Position numbers and translations under genes: made by a program
Notes under the pieces: model-generated
The model's database searches: none
Seen by the model: the letters and a program-made list of their open reading frames with translations, nothing else
What the model was told of the DNA's origin: nothing
Shown here: positions 53,978 through 64,000 of the stretch, one piece after another
Layout: every line of letters starts with the position of its first letter
How positions within the stretch are numbered: the first letter of the stretch is position 1
DNA from: Jaenimonas drosophilae
Lineage: Eukaryota > Euglenozoa > Kinetoplastea > Trypanosomatida > Trypanosomatidae
Assembly (NCBI GenBank): GCA_030849065.1
Contig: JASAON010001623.1
Location: 1 to 64,000, forward strand
Reading direction: 5' to 3'
DNA: 64,000 nt

Positions 53978-55104
53978 ATTATGTGGTATGAATTGGTTGG
54001 ATGAAGGATGAACCTAGCTCCAATAGCGCGCGCGCACACAACAAACACAAATGATGCTTGGCAAACGAAACTGTATTGCAGCGGCGGATGCAGAGAGTAG
54101 CGTTGTTGTAGGTGCCAATGCGGTGGACGCCAAGACGGTGGCGGCGATGATGATGGTTTTTTTTTCTTTTGGATCCAAGCCACAATCACACCGTATTGAT
54201 GATGTGTGTAGTGATGCTGCAATGTTTGATGGGATCCTGGTACGATAAATGCGTGGAGCAAGGTACTTGGTATTGGTTTGGTCCTGCTCTGCGCTGGCAG
54301 CCACTTCAGTAGAGTGCCAACAAGAGTGAGTGAGTGTGTGTGTGTGTGTGTGTAGTGGGGAGAGCTGCTGATGTTGCTGCAATCCACTGTATTTTATGCC
54401 GATGTTGTTCTTCTTGTTGTTGTTGTAGTTCTAACCTAGCTAAACGCGCTAGTTACTTGAGAGGGCGTCCAGCTACTGTGGATGTGGAGGTACCCGTGCT
54501 GAACAACTGGGGAGAGATAAAAAAATAAAAACAAAGAAAAATGAAAAAGAAAGTCGTTGAGTGTTGATGGAGTAGCATAATGAGTTGGTGATGAATTCAT
54601 CTCATTCACCACACACACACACACAAAACAAACAAGCACACCCTGTTGAGTGTGTGTGTGTGTGCAGCGTGCTGTTGTTGTTGTTGTTTTTTTTTTCGAA
54701 GTCGTGAGGTCGCGCCGACTATGACGCATCATGATAAACCGTTCAGACATACGTGTGTGGTTGGCGCGTAGTGAGTGTGCTGTACAAAGATCAGAAAAAA
54801 GAAAAATTTTGTTATTCACCAAGAAAAACAAAAAAGCACACATGGCTGATACGATGATACACAATGTTTGTTTCCGCAGGTTCTTTTTCTTTTACGTACT
54901 TCTCTCTCCACTGCCAAATAAACGGAAAAAGTGTGGCTCGTGTGTTCTTTCTTTTCCCACGTGGAAATGAGGAGTGTATACGCGTGCGTGCATGTGCGTG
55001 TGTGTTTTTGGAATGTGTACGTGTGGCGGCAGTACCGGGGTAAGAACGATGAGAAAGAGAAAGAGAGAGCTTAGAAAGATGAATCAAGACTAGTGAGGAG
55101 ATAC

Positions 55105-55126
55105 GATGATGATGATGATGATGATG
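55105..55126. repeat. (GAT)7 microsatellite
   Basis: Perfect GAT units; further GAT triplets occur 30 bp to the right. Confidence 0.88.
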
Positions 55127-56921
55127 GAGAAGGGAGAGGGCAACCAACGCGGTGGATGATGATGATGAGATCATGCGCCACCTCCTCTCCACTCCTTCCA
55201 TCCAAACCTCATCTCTCCAACATTGTTGTTGTTGTTGGAGTGTGATGATGAACTCGTCAGCATCGCACACGCAAAAGAAAACAAAGGGGGAGGTCCATCC
55301 ACATCATCTGCCAGAGAATCAATACAATCGGGAGATGGCCAAAAGTTGTTTATGCTCTCTCTCTCTCTCACACGCTCACGTACATCATTACTTCACACAT
55401 TCGTGGATGGCATTCAAGCCAACGGCATGATCGCCATCCATCCATAACAGCCAAAGAAGAAGAGGGCGTATTCATCTCTATCACCTACTCTCTGCCCAAC
55501 CTCCTCCTTCTTCCTCATATACAAGAACACCATCATGAACATTGGCAACAACTCTGTTTGGTGCAGCAACTGGAGAACCTTCACCATCATCTCACTGCAC
55601 TCACCGCACAAAAACCTGGCGTGCGCAACCTCCCTCAGCACCACGTCAGCACGAGAGGGTTACGGGAAAGGAGGAGCAAGACGAAGGTGCTTCATTCTGT
55701 TGGCAGCACCCATCTTCCTTCTTCTCAATCGCCAACAACAAACATTATCCATCATCAACAACAACAACAGGAAAGAACGAAAAAAAAAAGAAAAAATCTG
55801 ACTGAGCGCAGGTGGCATCATCACCACACTCCACACGCGCACTCTCTACGAAACACACAACTCATCATCCATATCATCGCCTACTTTAGGTAGTGGAGGA
55901 GTATTTGTGTTGGCAGAAAAACACTGCAGTACCGTTTACATTGTGTTTGTGTGCGTACGTCGGTGTGCGTATGCCGCTGTATGGAGATGGAGGCACGAGC
56001 AGAGAGGGAGAGAGGTGTGTTTCATGTGCGCATCGGAGCAAGTCTGCCGTGGTGGATGAACGGATGATACAAACATCCTTTTTTTCTCTCTCTCATCCTA
56101 ACCTCGTAGCCTTCCCTCTCGTCACATTCACACCAAACCACCATGTACTCAGAGCCACCACAACCAGACGACGTTTGCGTATCTACATCATCCCCCTCCC
56201 CCCGACCCACACGCGCGGAGAAGATTTTGTTGTAACATACAAAAAAAAAGAGAAAAAAAAACAAATACAATTCGTGCGAGCACACAAACAACAAGAACAT
56301 GAAATACCTTCTCATGTGGTGCGGTTCTACTACGTACACAGCCAGCGCACCAAAAAGCATCAGCAACAACAGCAACAACAACAACGTCAGAATCATCATC
56401 ATCATCTCCGTGTCACCACATCACCATCTACATCCGTTGTTGTGTAGGAATGAGAGTTGGTGAGGGGGGGGCTGTATAATGCGGCGTGGAAACCGGAGCG
56501 TGAAATGAGTGGCTGACAAACTAATCTCGTTCATCTAAGCGTGTGAGTGTGCGTGTAGTTGTATGTGTGTGTGTGTGTGTGTTTGGTGTGCGCAACAGAG
56601 CAGCTCAGCAGCAACTACCATGAAGCTTGCACCGTCGTACGCCTTCGTGTGCCTGTGTGCGTGAGATTTGAGAGGAGCACGTCTCCTCTTTCATTCATTC
56701 ATCCACACCGCAACGTGTGGTGATGAAAGAATCTTTTTTGGATATACGGCACACGTCAACGTGGCTGCTCCATGTTACAGTACACGAACACACACACACA
56801 ACCAGACGTCCACGTACACCACACACACAGAGAGAAAGAGAAAGAGTTCTACATGTTGTTGAGGATGTTTTGTTTTTTATGTGTGTGTGTGTGTGTGTGT
56901 GCGTGCGTGTGTTTTTCATTA

Positions 56922-59900
56922 TTACAACACAACCTGATCCTCCTCGGAGAATTCATGGATGCAAATGATGGAGATGATGGCTGGCATGAGCTCCTCCACG
57001 GTGCGATCCACGAATTGGCCCCAGCAGCACGGGTTTCCCTCCACGAGCTGTACGCTTCCTACGCTGTTCTGATGGAGCTGCATCATCTGCCGGCGGCTAT
57101 CACTACGTGAGCAGTCCAGACTGTTCTCTTCGCTGTGGTCGTGGGAGGCGTTGTAGGTACGATTGAGGGCGTGCTCGCCAAACTCCTCCACCCGGTTTAC
57201 CACACCGGCTGATGATCCAGGAACACCATGAAGTACGTCTGTGTCGTAGAGCACAATGGTGATGGTGAGGAGGCCGCTGATGCCTCCGCACGCCTCGAGC
57301 AGCTTGGCTGGGTCCTTGCGCGCCTCGGGATGGCGTTCAAGCATATCCATCGCCACCAATGGCAGACGGAGCTTGGAAAAGGCGGCGTTGGTGAAATGAA
57401 CCATGTTCTCTCCGAGCAACGCACGTGTGCGCCACTCATGCACGCTGAACTCTCCCGTGGTATACAAAATATCCTCGGCGGAGAAGACGTTGTTGTAGCG
57501 GCGGTACTTCTTGCGCTGATCCTCCTCCACGCCGAGCGGTGCGCCGCAGAGAAGAAGTGGCGTTTCAATATTCATCATCATCTCCGTCGCGGCGAGGGCG
57601 ATGCAGCTACACCAGGCAGAGAAGATGGGCTTGAAAGGGTGATGTACCTGGCAGTGCGCCATATCATAGCCCTTGGTGTTTTCATAGTTGGCCTCCTGGC
57701 CGTACTCCTTGGTGAGGAAGAGGCTGCCACGTGCGCGGAGGTCTTGTTGGTCGTAGCTACACAGGGCGCGGAACATGAGCTCCAACGGGCAGGCAAAGAC
57801 ACGGTAGAAGGAGCATGGGTTGCAATCCATGAGCTTCACAATCCGCGTGCTCTCGGAGTACTCCAGCACAATGGCGTAACTGCCGCCATCACTGCCATTA
57901 AAGACGGAAGGTTCCGCCATGAGCACCTCGCGATCGTACTTCAGCACCAGCTTTCGTTCGTCGGGGCGGTCAAGGGCGTAGCGCACATCCTTCTCGAGGT
58001 CTTCCACGGTGCGCATGCGATGTTTCATGTTGATGGGGTTCTCGGGATCTTCTTCACCAGGGGCAGGATTCTCCGCGTGGTAGTCGTAGTGCGTAACAAC
58101 CACCGATAGCTGATCCTCCACGGCATGATGAGAGTAGTTCTGTGCCACAATGGCCGCACCTTCTAGTGGGAGGTGCTTTGATAAGAAGAAGCTGATGTGA
58201 AAGCCAGAGTAGTTCAGAAGCCGCTCCACCGTGGAGCGAAGGCCAAGCTGCTCCATCGCATCGGCCAAGACGGTGATGGCGTAGGCGTCTGTCGGGTACT
58301 CGAAGCGCTGGATCATGTTGGTCTGGGGAGGCAGGAAGTACTTGGCACAGTGCAGCACCTCATCCTGGAAGGCCTTACCTTTAAGGGCGGAGATGGTCTT
58401 CTTATCACGTGCGGCCATCATGTATCCGTAGCCCATCGTGGCGTTGTAGAGGCGGCTGATGGGAACGTGCCAGTTCTTGCGGAAGCGCTTCACATTCACG
58501 TCCGCGAGGCGCACGATGCCTGACTCCTCATTCAAGCCAATGAGAATGGCAAAGTGCGCGGGCTCGGCCTTGTTGGAGATGGTACAGTTGGTGGCGAGAT
58601 TGATATCGAAGGATAAGAGCATGACGCTGCCGGTGCTGATGGCGAGCTGCAGGTGTGCCAGGAACTCCTCCTCGCTGATGTTTGGCATGCCATCGCTCGA
58701 TCCATCACGACGCTGGGCCAGGATGAGGCCCAGACGCACATCCTGATTAATTTGGAGCTGCTGGAGGAAGATGTAGTACCACACGAAAACTGTGGCGAGG
58801 GAGCTGCGCTTACTATCACCCACAATCATGCTGATGGGAAGACCCAGTTGTTGGCAAATCTTGGTCAGTGGAATGCCACGGAGCTTCACATCGCACACGT
58901 TGGCGCGGCTGAGGAGGTTGCGGCTACTCTGCTTCCGTCGGGCATTATCACTCAGAAGAAACGTAACTGCGAGGTGGTGCAGCATGGCGAGGCCTAAAAT
59001 GTGTGGGGCAATCGTCACGTCAAGCACACTCGTCGTGAGGCCACCTGAGCTGCTGCCATCCACCACAAAGAGTGGGAAAACAGATGGGGGCTTGTTGATG
59101 AAGGCCACGTTATTGAAGACGCGGACGAAGCCACGAGGAAGGCGGGAGTAGGGGTCAATCTGAGTGACGGATTCGTACAAGGTTTGCATGCTGATGGTAT
59201 GAACCTCCAAAACCAGGTGCTCATAGACGGAGCCGAAGCGCTGCACGAGGGTGGCGTTCTCGGCGGTGGTGCGGAGCGGGTACTGAGCGGAGGTCAGGTG
59301 GGGCGTGAGGATCTTCGCCACGTGCTGCACGGGATTGAAGTCTAGCAAGATGCCAAAAGAGCCCTTGGAGCGGGGCTGATAGCGCATCGTGGCCATGATC
59401 TGTGCCGCCTCCTCCTCCGTCTCTGCCATGTTGCTACGCATACGCACCTCATGCTCCTCAATGATGTAGGGGTCGTAGTTGAAGATGTAGATGGATTTGG
59501 TCTCTCCGGCACAGGTTGCGAGCTCCTTGCGGAAGTCGGCGAGGGAGGCGATGGGTACATGCTCACCCATGCCGAGCACCGCATCATCATCTACGCCATC
59601 ACAGGCCACCTGGGAGTGAAAAGTGGCCATCTCGCAGTGCGTATTGACGAGCTCGGAGAGCTCGCCCGACTTGAGGCAGCGTGCGGCATCTTCGTCCTCC
59701 TCAAACTCACCCGCCGCGGTGCCGTACACGGCCTGGGCATCATCCTCCCCTCCTTGAGACTTGTGAAAGCACGTGTGTATGTAGTCGTTGGTGTGGTCGT
59801 AGAGCTCCGCCAGGGTAACGGCGGGGAGGGCGATGAAGTGAATGCCAAGACGGTTGGTGCGCAGAATCTTCTCAATCGTCGTGGGAACGCCAGTGACGTA

Positions 59901-61121
59901 GGAGATGGCGAGGGCCATGCAGCACAACCAGGAGCATGGCGCACCGGGAAGAGCCACATCATCCATGTAGTTGGGGTTCTTGAGGGCCTCCTCCGACACC
60001 ACATCAGACAGCCGCGGGAAAGCGGAGAAGAAGGCCATGCGGGCCTTCTTGGCCTCCTCCACGAGGCGGCGAGAATCCGTTGTGAGGCCATCCACCGCGC
60101 GCGCACCATCGCCAACACCGCGATCATCGCAAATCATCGGCTTCACATCATCCGCGCTCGGATCGGCGTGGCCGGCGGCGGCGGCGGTATCAAGGATGGG
60201 CTTCGCCGCCGGTGGAGATCCTGGGGGCGGGGAATTCACGAGCGCCACGCCACGCACACGCGCCCCCTTGGGTGAGGCGGTGGGTGAGATGATACCCGTG
60301 AAGCCAAAGCCGGTGCGGCCATCCGCGGGGGCGGCCGCCTTTGGCGCATTCGGCACCAGTGAGGCGCCCATCTTATTCACAATGGAAGGAACGGGTGGGA
60401 GAATGGCGGCGGCGGCGGTGTTGTTGTTGTTGTTCGTCGTTGGTGAGGCAGCCTTCTTGGCCACCTCCGCCTCTCCAGAGGTGGGAGAGGAAGAGGTGCT
60501 GCTGCTCCCACTGCTGCTTCCGCTGGCGTTGGGGCTATCCAGAGTCTCCACGTTGAGCGAAAATTGCGAGCCGGCGCCCTGACTATCACTGCGCTTCGTC
60601 TCGCGTGCGGCGTCGGAGAGCAAGGCGCTGCGGCTTCCGTTGAGGGATTGCGAGGTCAGACGGAATTTGCCGCTGGAAGCGTTGGAGGTGATGGTCGGCT
60701 TGCGTGGCTTTCCTGGAGGAGGCACAGGCTGCTTCTCATGCTTCTCATGAGCTTGTGGGGATCCATGCTTCTTCTTGGATTCCGCCGAAGGTGAGACGTC
60801 GCGCAGGCGCTTGATGTCTGTATGCATCGTCTCGAGCTTATCCTGAATCTCGTGGAGGAAGGTGGAAAAGGCGGGGTCGGCCGGGTGTGGGATTGGGGTG
60901 AGCGTCGTGCCATTGTGAAAGGGCTTGCGTGGCGGTGAGTTGTGCTGCGGGGCCTTCTTGTTGGCGTTGGTGGCCTCGTTCGGCGGAACGAAGCCAGTGG
61001 CACCACGACCGTTGGGATACAGCACCAGCCTCTGAACCTTCTTCACGGAGCTCGAGATCTCACCGGACGGGCGTTCCGCGCCGCCCTCCGTTGTGGGGGT
61101 TTTGTGGTTGAGGCTATACAT
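56922..61121 (-). CDS. Large protein with four divergent phytochelatin-synthase-like modules
   Basis: 1399 residues. Residues 1-345 are low complexity (Ser, Pro, Asn, Ala). From about 385 I read four related modules, each ending in a strand and loop like the (D)xNP segment: 588-605, 855-898, 1080-1121 and 1353-1386. Module 2 is most telling: AHFAIL (His856), then RLADVNVKRF (Asp874) and KNWHVPISRLYNAT, closely matching the GHFSPIGGY, LDVARFKYPPHWVPL pattern of phytochelatin synthases, papain-fold transpeptidases acting on glutathione. Module openings resemble their catalytic-Cys helix: APCSWLCCMALAIS (396-406) in module 1, SAWCSCIALAATEMM (1169-1182) in module 4, without Cys in modules 2 and 3. 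No single module keeps Cys, His and Asp together. No membrane segment is seen. A catalytic role is uncertain; it may be a structural or binding protein. The start (MYSLNHKTP) is the first Met of the frame. Confidence 0.65.
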   Translation of the reverse strand: MYSLNHKTPTTEGGAERPSGEISSSVKKVQRLVLYPNGRGATGFVPPNEATNANKKAPQHNSPPRKPFHNGTTLTPIPHPADPAFSTFLHEIQDKLETMHTDIKRLRDVSPSAESKKKHGSPQAHEKHEKQPVPPPGKPRKPTITSNASSGKFRLTSQSLNGSRSALLSDAARETKRSDSQGAGSQFSLNVETLDSPNASGSSSGSSSTSSSPTSGEAEVAKKAASPTTNNNNNTAAAAILPPVPSIVNKMGASLVPNAPKAAAPADGRTGFGFTGIISPTASPKGARVRGVALVNSPPPGSPPAAKPILDTAAAAGHADPSADDVKPMICDDRGVGDGARAVDGLTTDSRRLVEEAKKARMAFFSAFPRLSDVVSEEALKNPNYMDDVALPGAPCSWLCCMALAISYVTGVPTTIEKILRTNRLGIHFIALPAVTLAELYDHTNDYIHTCFHKSQGGEDDAQAVYGTAAGEFEEDEDAARCLKSGELSELVNTHCEMATFHSQVACDGVDDDAVLGMGEHVPIASLADFRKELATCAGETKSIYIFNYDPYIIEEHEVRMRSNMAETEEEAAQIMATMRYQPRSKGSFGILLDFNPVQHVAKILTPHLTSAQYPLRTTAENATLVQRFGSVYEHLVLEVHTISMQTLYESVTQIDPYSRLPRGFVRVFNNVAFINKPPSVFPLFVVDGSSSGGLTTSVLDVTIAPHILGLAMLHHLAVTFLLSDNARRKQSSRNLLSRANVCDVKLRGIPLTKICQQLGLPISMIVGDSKRSSLATVFVWYYIFLQQLQINQDVRLGLILAQRRDGSSDGMPNISEEEFLAHLQLAISTGSVMLLSFDINLATNCTISNKAEPAHFAILIGLNEESGIVRLADVNVKRFRKNWHVPISRLYNATMGYGYMMAARDKKTISALKGKAFQDEVLHCAKYFLPPQTNMIQRFEYPTDAYAITVLADAMEQLGLRSTVERLLNYSGFHISFFLSKHLPLEGAAIVAQNYSHHAVEDQLSVVVTHYDYHAENPAPGEEDPENPINMKHRMRTVEDLEKDVRYALDRPDERKLVLKYDREVLMAEPSVFNGSDGGSYAIVLEYSESTRIVKLMDCNPCSFYRVFACPLELMFRALCSYDQQDLRARGSLFLTKEYGQEANYENTKGYDMAHCQVHHPFKPIFSAWCSCIALAATEMMMNIETPLLLCGAPLGVEEDQRKKYRRYNNVFSAEDILYTTGEFSVHEWRTRALLGENMVHFTNAAFSKLRLPLVAMDMLERHPEARKDPAKLLEACGGISGLLTITIVLYDTDVLHGVPGSSAGVVNRVEEFGEHALNRTYNASHDHSEENSLDCSRSDSRRQMMQLHQNSVGSVQLVEGNPCCWGQFVDRTVEELMPAIISIICIHEFSEEDQVVL

Positions 61122-61882
61122 GGTGTGTGTGTGTGTGTGTTGGGGTGCTTGGTTGTGTCTGTACGAACACTAACTATTGGCCCTACACACTTCTTCTTCT
61201 TCTACTTCTTCTTCTTGTGTGTGTATGTGTATGTGCGCGGATGATGGCGTCTGTTTGTAGCAGGGCCAGCACGCAATCAGTCTCCCGAGTATAAGCAGGA
61301 ATGCTCCGTCTCGCCGAAGCACAGCGGGGGGGGAGGTTTGATGTCTAGCACACACAAAGTGAAACAACGTGAAGTTGTAGAAGGAGGGTGGGAGCTGTGT
61401 TGTGTGTGTGTGTGTGTGTGCGTATGCCTCCGCCACGTTACAATGATGGAATAACGTAGAGCGGGAGGCAAAATGGGGAGAAAAAAAAAACTGTGAAGTA
61501 GAAGAGGAGGGATGAGATGATGTGGGGATAGGCACGTACACAGAATGAAGCACATGTAGGTGTGGTGCAACACACCACACACGAATACCAAGGATCTGTG
61601 TTGTTGTTGTTGTTGTTTTGGTATTGGTATCTTACACAAGATGATAAGCATATCCATGTTGATGCATCGCAAAGATAATAGAGACAACAAGCCTACACAT
61701 AATGGTACGACGTTCTCTCTCTCTCATCATCATCTTCCATGATGGCAACGCAACAGGAACAACAGGAACAAATACGAGAGTCCTCCTACTTTCCTTCTTC
61801 TTCCCCAACTAGTCTTGCCCATACACGTACACTCACGCATATATTCACGTACCAACAACTCTCTCTCTCTCTCTCTTCACAA
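61122..61882. other. Intergenic region between the four-module gene and the acetyltransferase
   Basis: Contains a GT run at 61122-61140, a TTC/TAC pyrimidine tract on the plus strand at 61190-61216 (purine-rich in the transcript), a possible splice acceptor of the four-module gene (coding strand TCCTCTTCTACTTCACAG, complement of about 61491-61508), a GT run near 61400, a GTT run near 61599 and a CT run near 61860. No gene is seen. Confidence 0.55.
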
Positions 61883-63901
61883 TTAGGCCTCCTCTGTTTC
61901 TGAACGGGCAAAGAAGGAGAGCAGAAATGCCCCACCAATGAGCAGAGCGTTGATGCCGAGATACACCCACATCACCAGCGGTGAGATACCCAGAGGTGTA
62001 TCGGTTGGCTTCCATCCCGTCTTGCAAACGCTCGTCCACGCCTCCTTAGACTTGTTTTGTTGGCGTGGATCCAAATACTGCACCACCTCGTACATGGCAG
62101 GAGAGAGCCAGTAGGGGAACTCATTCATCCATCCATCAAAGTCAGGCTGGCTTGTTGTGGCCTTCCACGAATCCCCCGTCTTGTTTAGCCACTGCTGCCG
62201 GCGAATCATGTAGTTGAGATGGCGTGTATTATCCACCTCACGCCACAAACGAAGACGGTTGGCGGGATCATTGGCGGCCACATCGCTCTCCCGCACCATC
62301 ACATCGCCTCCCCCACCCTGCACCTCCACGGGGAGGCTATCCAGAGCACAACGTGCCAAGGCGGCATCGTAGTCCTCCTCCACCCCAGGATAGCACGCCC
62401 GATCAAGTGTGCTCTCCACGTCGGCATCGAACATCATCAAGGTTGCTGCATGACGTGAGCCGTCCGTGAATTCATAAAAGTTAGGAAGTGTTCGCACACG
62501 AATGAAGTTGTGGCGGTTGTAGAACTGCACGAGACCCGTTTGGTTGGCAAGACAGTGCAGCCACACCGTTCGTACACCGCGGTGGAGCAGCGGATTGAGC
62601 TCCGCCATGGCGGCTGGGCTGGCGAGGTGCCGTAGCCATCGAGCCTCACGGTGGTGCGGGTTGGCCAAGGCCTCCTTCAGGCTCTCCTTGCGCTGCTTCA
62701 GGCGTTGGCGGTGTTGCTCGTAGGACCAGGTCGGAAGGCGAGGAGGAAAACAGCTCCCCAACACCGCACCGGCAAGGTACCTCGGTGCCATGATCTCCTC
62801 CACTTCATCATCACACAACTCCGCCAAAAACTTATTCAGCTCCGCATCAGAAATATACTCGGGTACGTTGTTGTTGTTGTTGTTGTTGGTGCTGGTAGTG
62901 GCGGCGGCAGCTGCATCTTCATCATCACCATCATCAACATGCACCTCTCCAACACCACCACCATCACCACCGCCATTCACCTTCTTGGCGGTGGAGGTGC
63001 TCGGTGGATTCAGCATCTCCTTCATGGCGAGGCAGGCCTGCCGTTTTCGGTAGTTAATCACCGCCATATAATCGCGTTGTGCGTCGTAGTGGAGATAGTC
63101 CTCGGCGTACACGGGGAAGCTCGTGGAGAGGTAGTGCGTGAAGTGGCTGAGAAGTACGTCACCCAACCCGCTCCCACGCAGCCACGGCTCCACCGCGATG
63201 CTGCCAAGGTAGCCCGTTGGGTTAATGAAGAAGTTGCCGCGCCCGCCGTAGGCAAGGCCGCCAATCGCAAAGCCAACGAGAATCATGTAGTCTGGATTGC
63301 CAACATCATCATCATCACGATCACCTTCACCAGCTCCATCTTTCCCACGTGTTGCGGCCGATGACCCCATCTCCGTCGCGGAGGAGGAGGTGGTTGGCTG
63401 CTGTTGTTGTTGTTGTTGCGATGTGCCATCGCTCTGACTAGCCAACTCCCCCACAGCGGTCGAGGCCGATGGCGATCTGCTCCACGCCTCATCCTCCATG
63501 AGCGAGATCAGCTCCGCCACCTCCTCCCACTCATCCACCACCTCCTTCGCCCACAACGTCCTGTGTGGCGGCCACGCCTGCCGGCGTTGTTCCTTCTGCT
63601 TCACATCACGTGGTGGTTTGCATGAGAAGATGGAGGAGCTCCCCGTACGTGGGGCGGCTGCGCAGGCGGCGGCGGTGGTTGAGATGAGCATCACCGCCGT
63701 ATCGCGTGCGTTGAGCAAGGAGTGGTAGTAGCTGGCGGGGTAGGAGATTGGGAAGCTCAGCTCATGAAGACGCCACAACGCACGAAGATCCCACGGGGTT
63801 GTGCGCCAACGTAGCTCAATCGGGTAGGTGCAGTTGGCTCCATCGAGTGTGGCGCTACAAACGTTCAAGTAGGAACATGCATCTAGGCTGGGGAGTGGCA
63901 T
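61883..63901 (-). CDS. Naa60-like N-terminal acetyltransferase (GNAT) with C-terminal membrane anchor
   Basis: 672 residues. GNAT elements in order: ELRWRTTPWDLRALWRLHELSFPISYPASYY (about 29-59) like the substrate-binding start of Naa50/Naa60; strand 4 GYLGSIAVEPWLRGSGLG (230-247) with the acetyl-CoA loop RGSGLG; and motif B VWLHCLANQTGLVQFYNRHNF (446-466) followed by LPNFYEF. The family acetylates protein N-termini starting with Met plus a hydrophobic residue. Two insertions enlarge it: acidic and Gln/Ser-rich residues about 75-200, and about 255-440 with Asn, Gly and Asp runs. One transmembrane helix near the C-terminus (642-664, LVMWVYLGINALLIGGAFLL) would place it on an endomembrane with the catalytic part in the cytosol; human Naa60 is also membrane-bound, at the Golgi. 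The stop is TAA or equivalent in frame at 61883. Naa50 is the alternative relative. Confidence 0.82.
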   Translation of the reverse strand: MPLPSLDACSYLNVCSATLDGANCTYPIELRWRTTPWDLRALWRLHELSFPISYPASYYHSLLNARDTAVMLISTTAAACAAAPRTGSSSIFSCKPPRDVKQKEQRRQAWPPHRTLWAKEVVDEWEEVAELISLMEDEAWSRSPSASTAVGELASQSDGTSQQQQQQQPTTSSSATEMGSSAATRGKDGAGEGDRDDDDVGNPDYMILVGFAIGGLAYGGRGNFFINPTGYLGSIAVEPWLRGSGLGDVLLSHFTHYLSTSFPVYAEDYLHYDAQRDYMAVINYRKRQACLAMKEMLNPPSTSTAKKVNGGGDGGGVGEVHVDDGDDEDAAAAATTSTNNNNNNNVPEYISDAELNKFLAELCDDEVEEIMAPRYLAGAVLGSCFPPRLPTWSYEQHRQRLKQRKESLKEALANPHHREARWLRHLASPAAMAELNPLLHRGVRTVWLHCLANQTGLVQFYNRHNFIRVRTLPNFYEFTDGSRHAATLMMFDADVESTLDRACYPGVEEDYDAALARCALDSLPVEVQGGGGDVMVRESDVAANDPANRLRLWREVDNTRHLNYMIRRQQWLNKTGDSWKATTSQPDFDGWMNEFPYWLSPAMYEVVQYLDPRQQNKSKEAWTSVCKTGWKPTDTPLGISPLVMWVYLGINALLIGGAFLLSFFARSETEEA

Positions 63902-63927
63902 CCTCGTGCTGCTTCCGTGGCGTCCGT

Positions 63928-63987
63928 CTTCGTTGTGTTGGTCGGTGGAGAGAACGGGCAGAGATGAATGAAGGGGAAGAGTGAGGT
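63928..63987 (-). promoter_or_regulatory. Probable trans-splice acceptor of the acetyltransferase gene
   Basis: The coding strand shows a long C/T tract (complement of about 63945-63987), then AC-rich sequence and the first AG in ACGAAG (complement of 63928-63929), about 26 nt before the ATG. The window ends just upstream. Confidence 0.5.
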
Positions 63988-64000
63988 ACCTCCACTATCC

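Larger units (their letters stand above)
53930..56921. other. Intergenic region downstream of the four-module gene
   Basis: No believable gene in 3 kb. It contains a (GAT)7 run at 55105-55126, GT runs near 54334, 54652, 56564 and 56880, GTT runs near 54415, 54675 and 55224, an AAC/CAG-rich stretch near 56365 and A-runs near 55780 and 56240. It presumably holds the 3' UTR of the four-module gene and the leader of the cytidylyltransferase gene. Confidence 0.6.

Noticed and set aside
54051..54248. 65-codon plus-strand open frame with ordinary composition
   Set aside because: Lies opposite the cytidylyltransferase leader on the wrong strand, is very short, and has no recognised motif.

Overview
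The window looks like nuclear DNA of a kinetoplastid flagellate (Euglenozoa). I see thirteen protein genes, all intronless and all on the minus strand, as in a kinetoplastid polycistronic unit read from high to low coordinates. Several starts are preceded, on the coding strand, by a pyrimidine tract and then an AG, the layout of a trans-splicing acceptor. The eL34 and Hsp110 proteins, and a pair of CCCH zinc-finger proteins with a shared block following the first finger, are of kinetoplastid type. TAA, TAG and TGA all end genes, so the code is standard. I could not assign a genus. Coding regions are GC-rich with G/C-ending codons; the spaces between are dominated by (GT)n, (GTT)n/(AAC)n, (GAT)n and A-runs.

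Layout from left to right, against the direction of transcription: a myristoylation-signal EF-hand protein of the neuronal-calcium-sensor type (2739-3527); a large J-domain protein (3823-6327); an 11.9 kb gene-free stretch (6328-18256); a PUF RNA-binding protein (18257-21019); ribosomal protein eL34 (22713-23219); a probable mitochondrial membrane protein (23542-24657); pyruvate dehydrogenase E1 alpha (26488-27624); an Hsp110-type chaperone (29498-31957); a long coiled-coil protein (32623-35352); two paralogous CCCH zinc-finger proteins (40187-42292 and 46999-49095); a protein joining a degenerate choline/ethanolamine phosphotransferase domain to a cytidylyltransferase (52292-53929); a 1399-residue protein that I read as four divergent phytochelatin-synthase-like (papain-fold) modules (56922-61121); and a Naa60-like N-terminal acetyltransferase with a C-terminal membrane anchor (61883-63901).

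Neighbours are functionally unrelated, as expected for kinetoplastids, where control is mostly post-transcriptional. Three of the thirteen genes encode RNA-binding regulators (PUF and two CCCH proteins), and these three have by far the longest 3' flanks (11.9, 4.8 and 4.7 kb). The strongest novelty candidates are the four-module phytochelatin-synthase-like protein, whose catalytic residues seem spread over different modules; the cytidylyltransferase fused to a dead phosphotransferase; and the long, tract-rich non-coding spaces. I found no tRNA, rRNA, spliced-leader gene, transposon or CRISPR array. All homology calls come from reading motifs by eye, without database searches.
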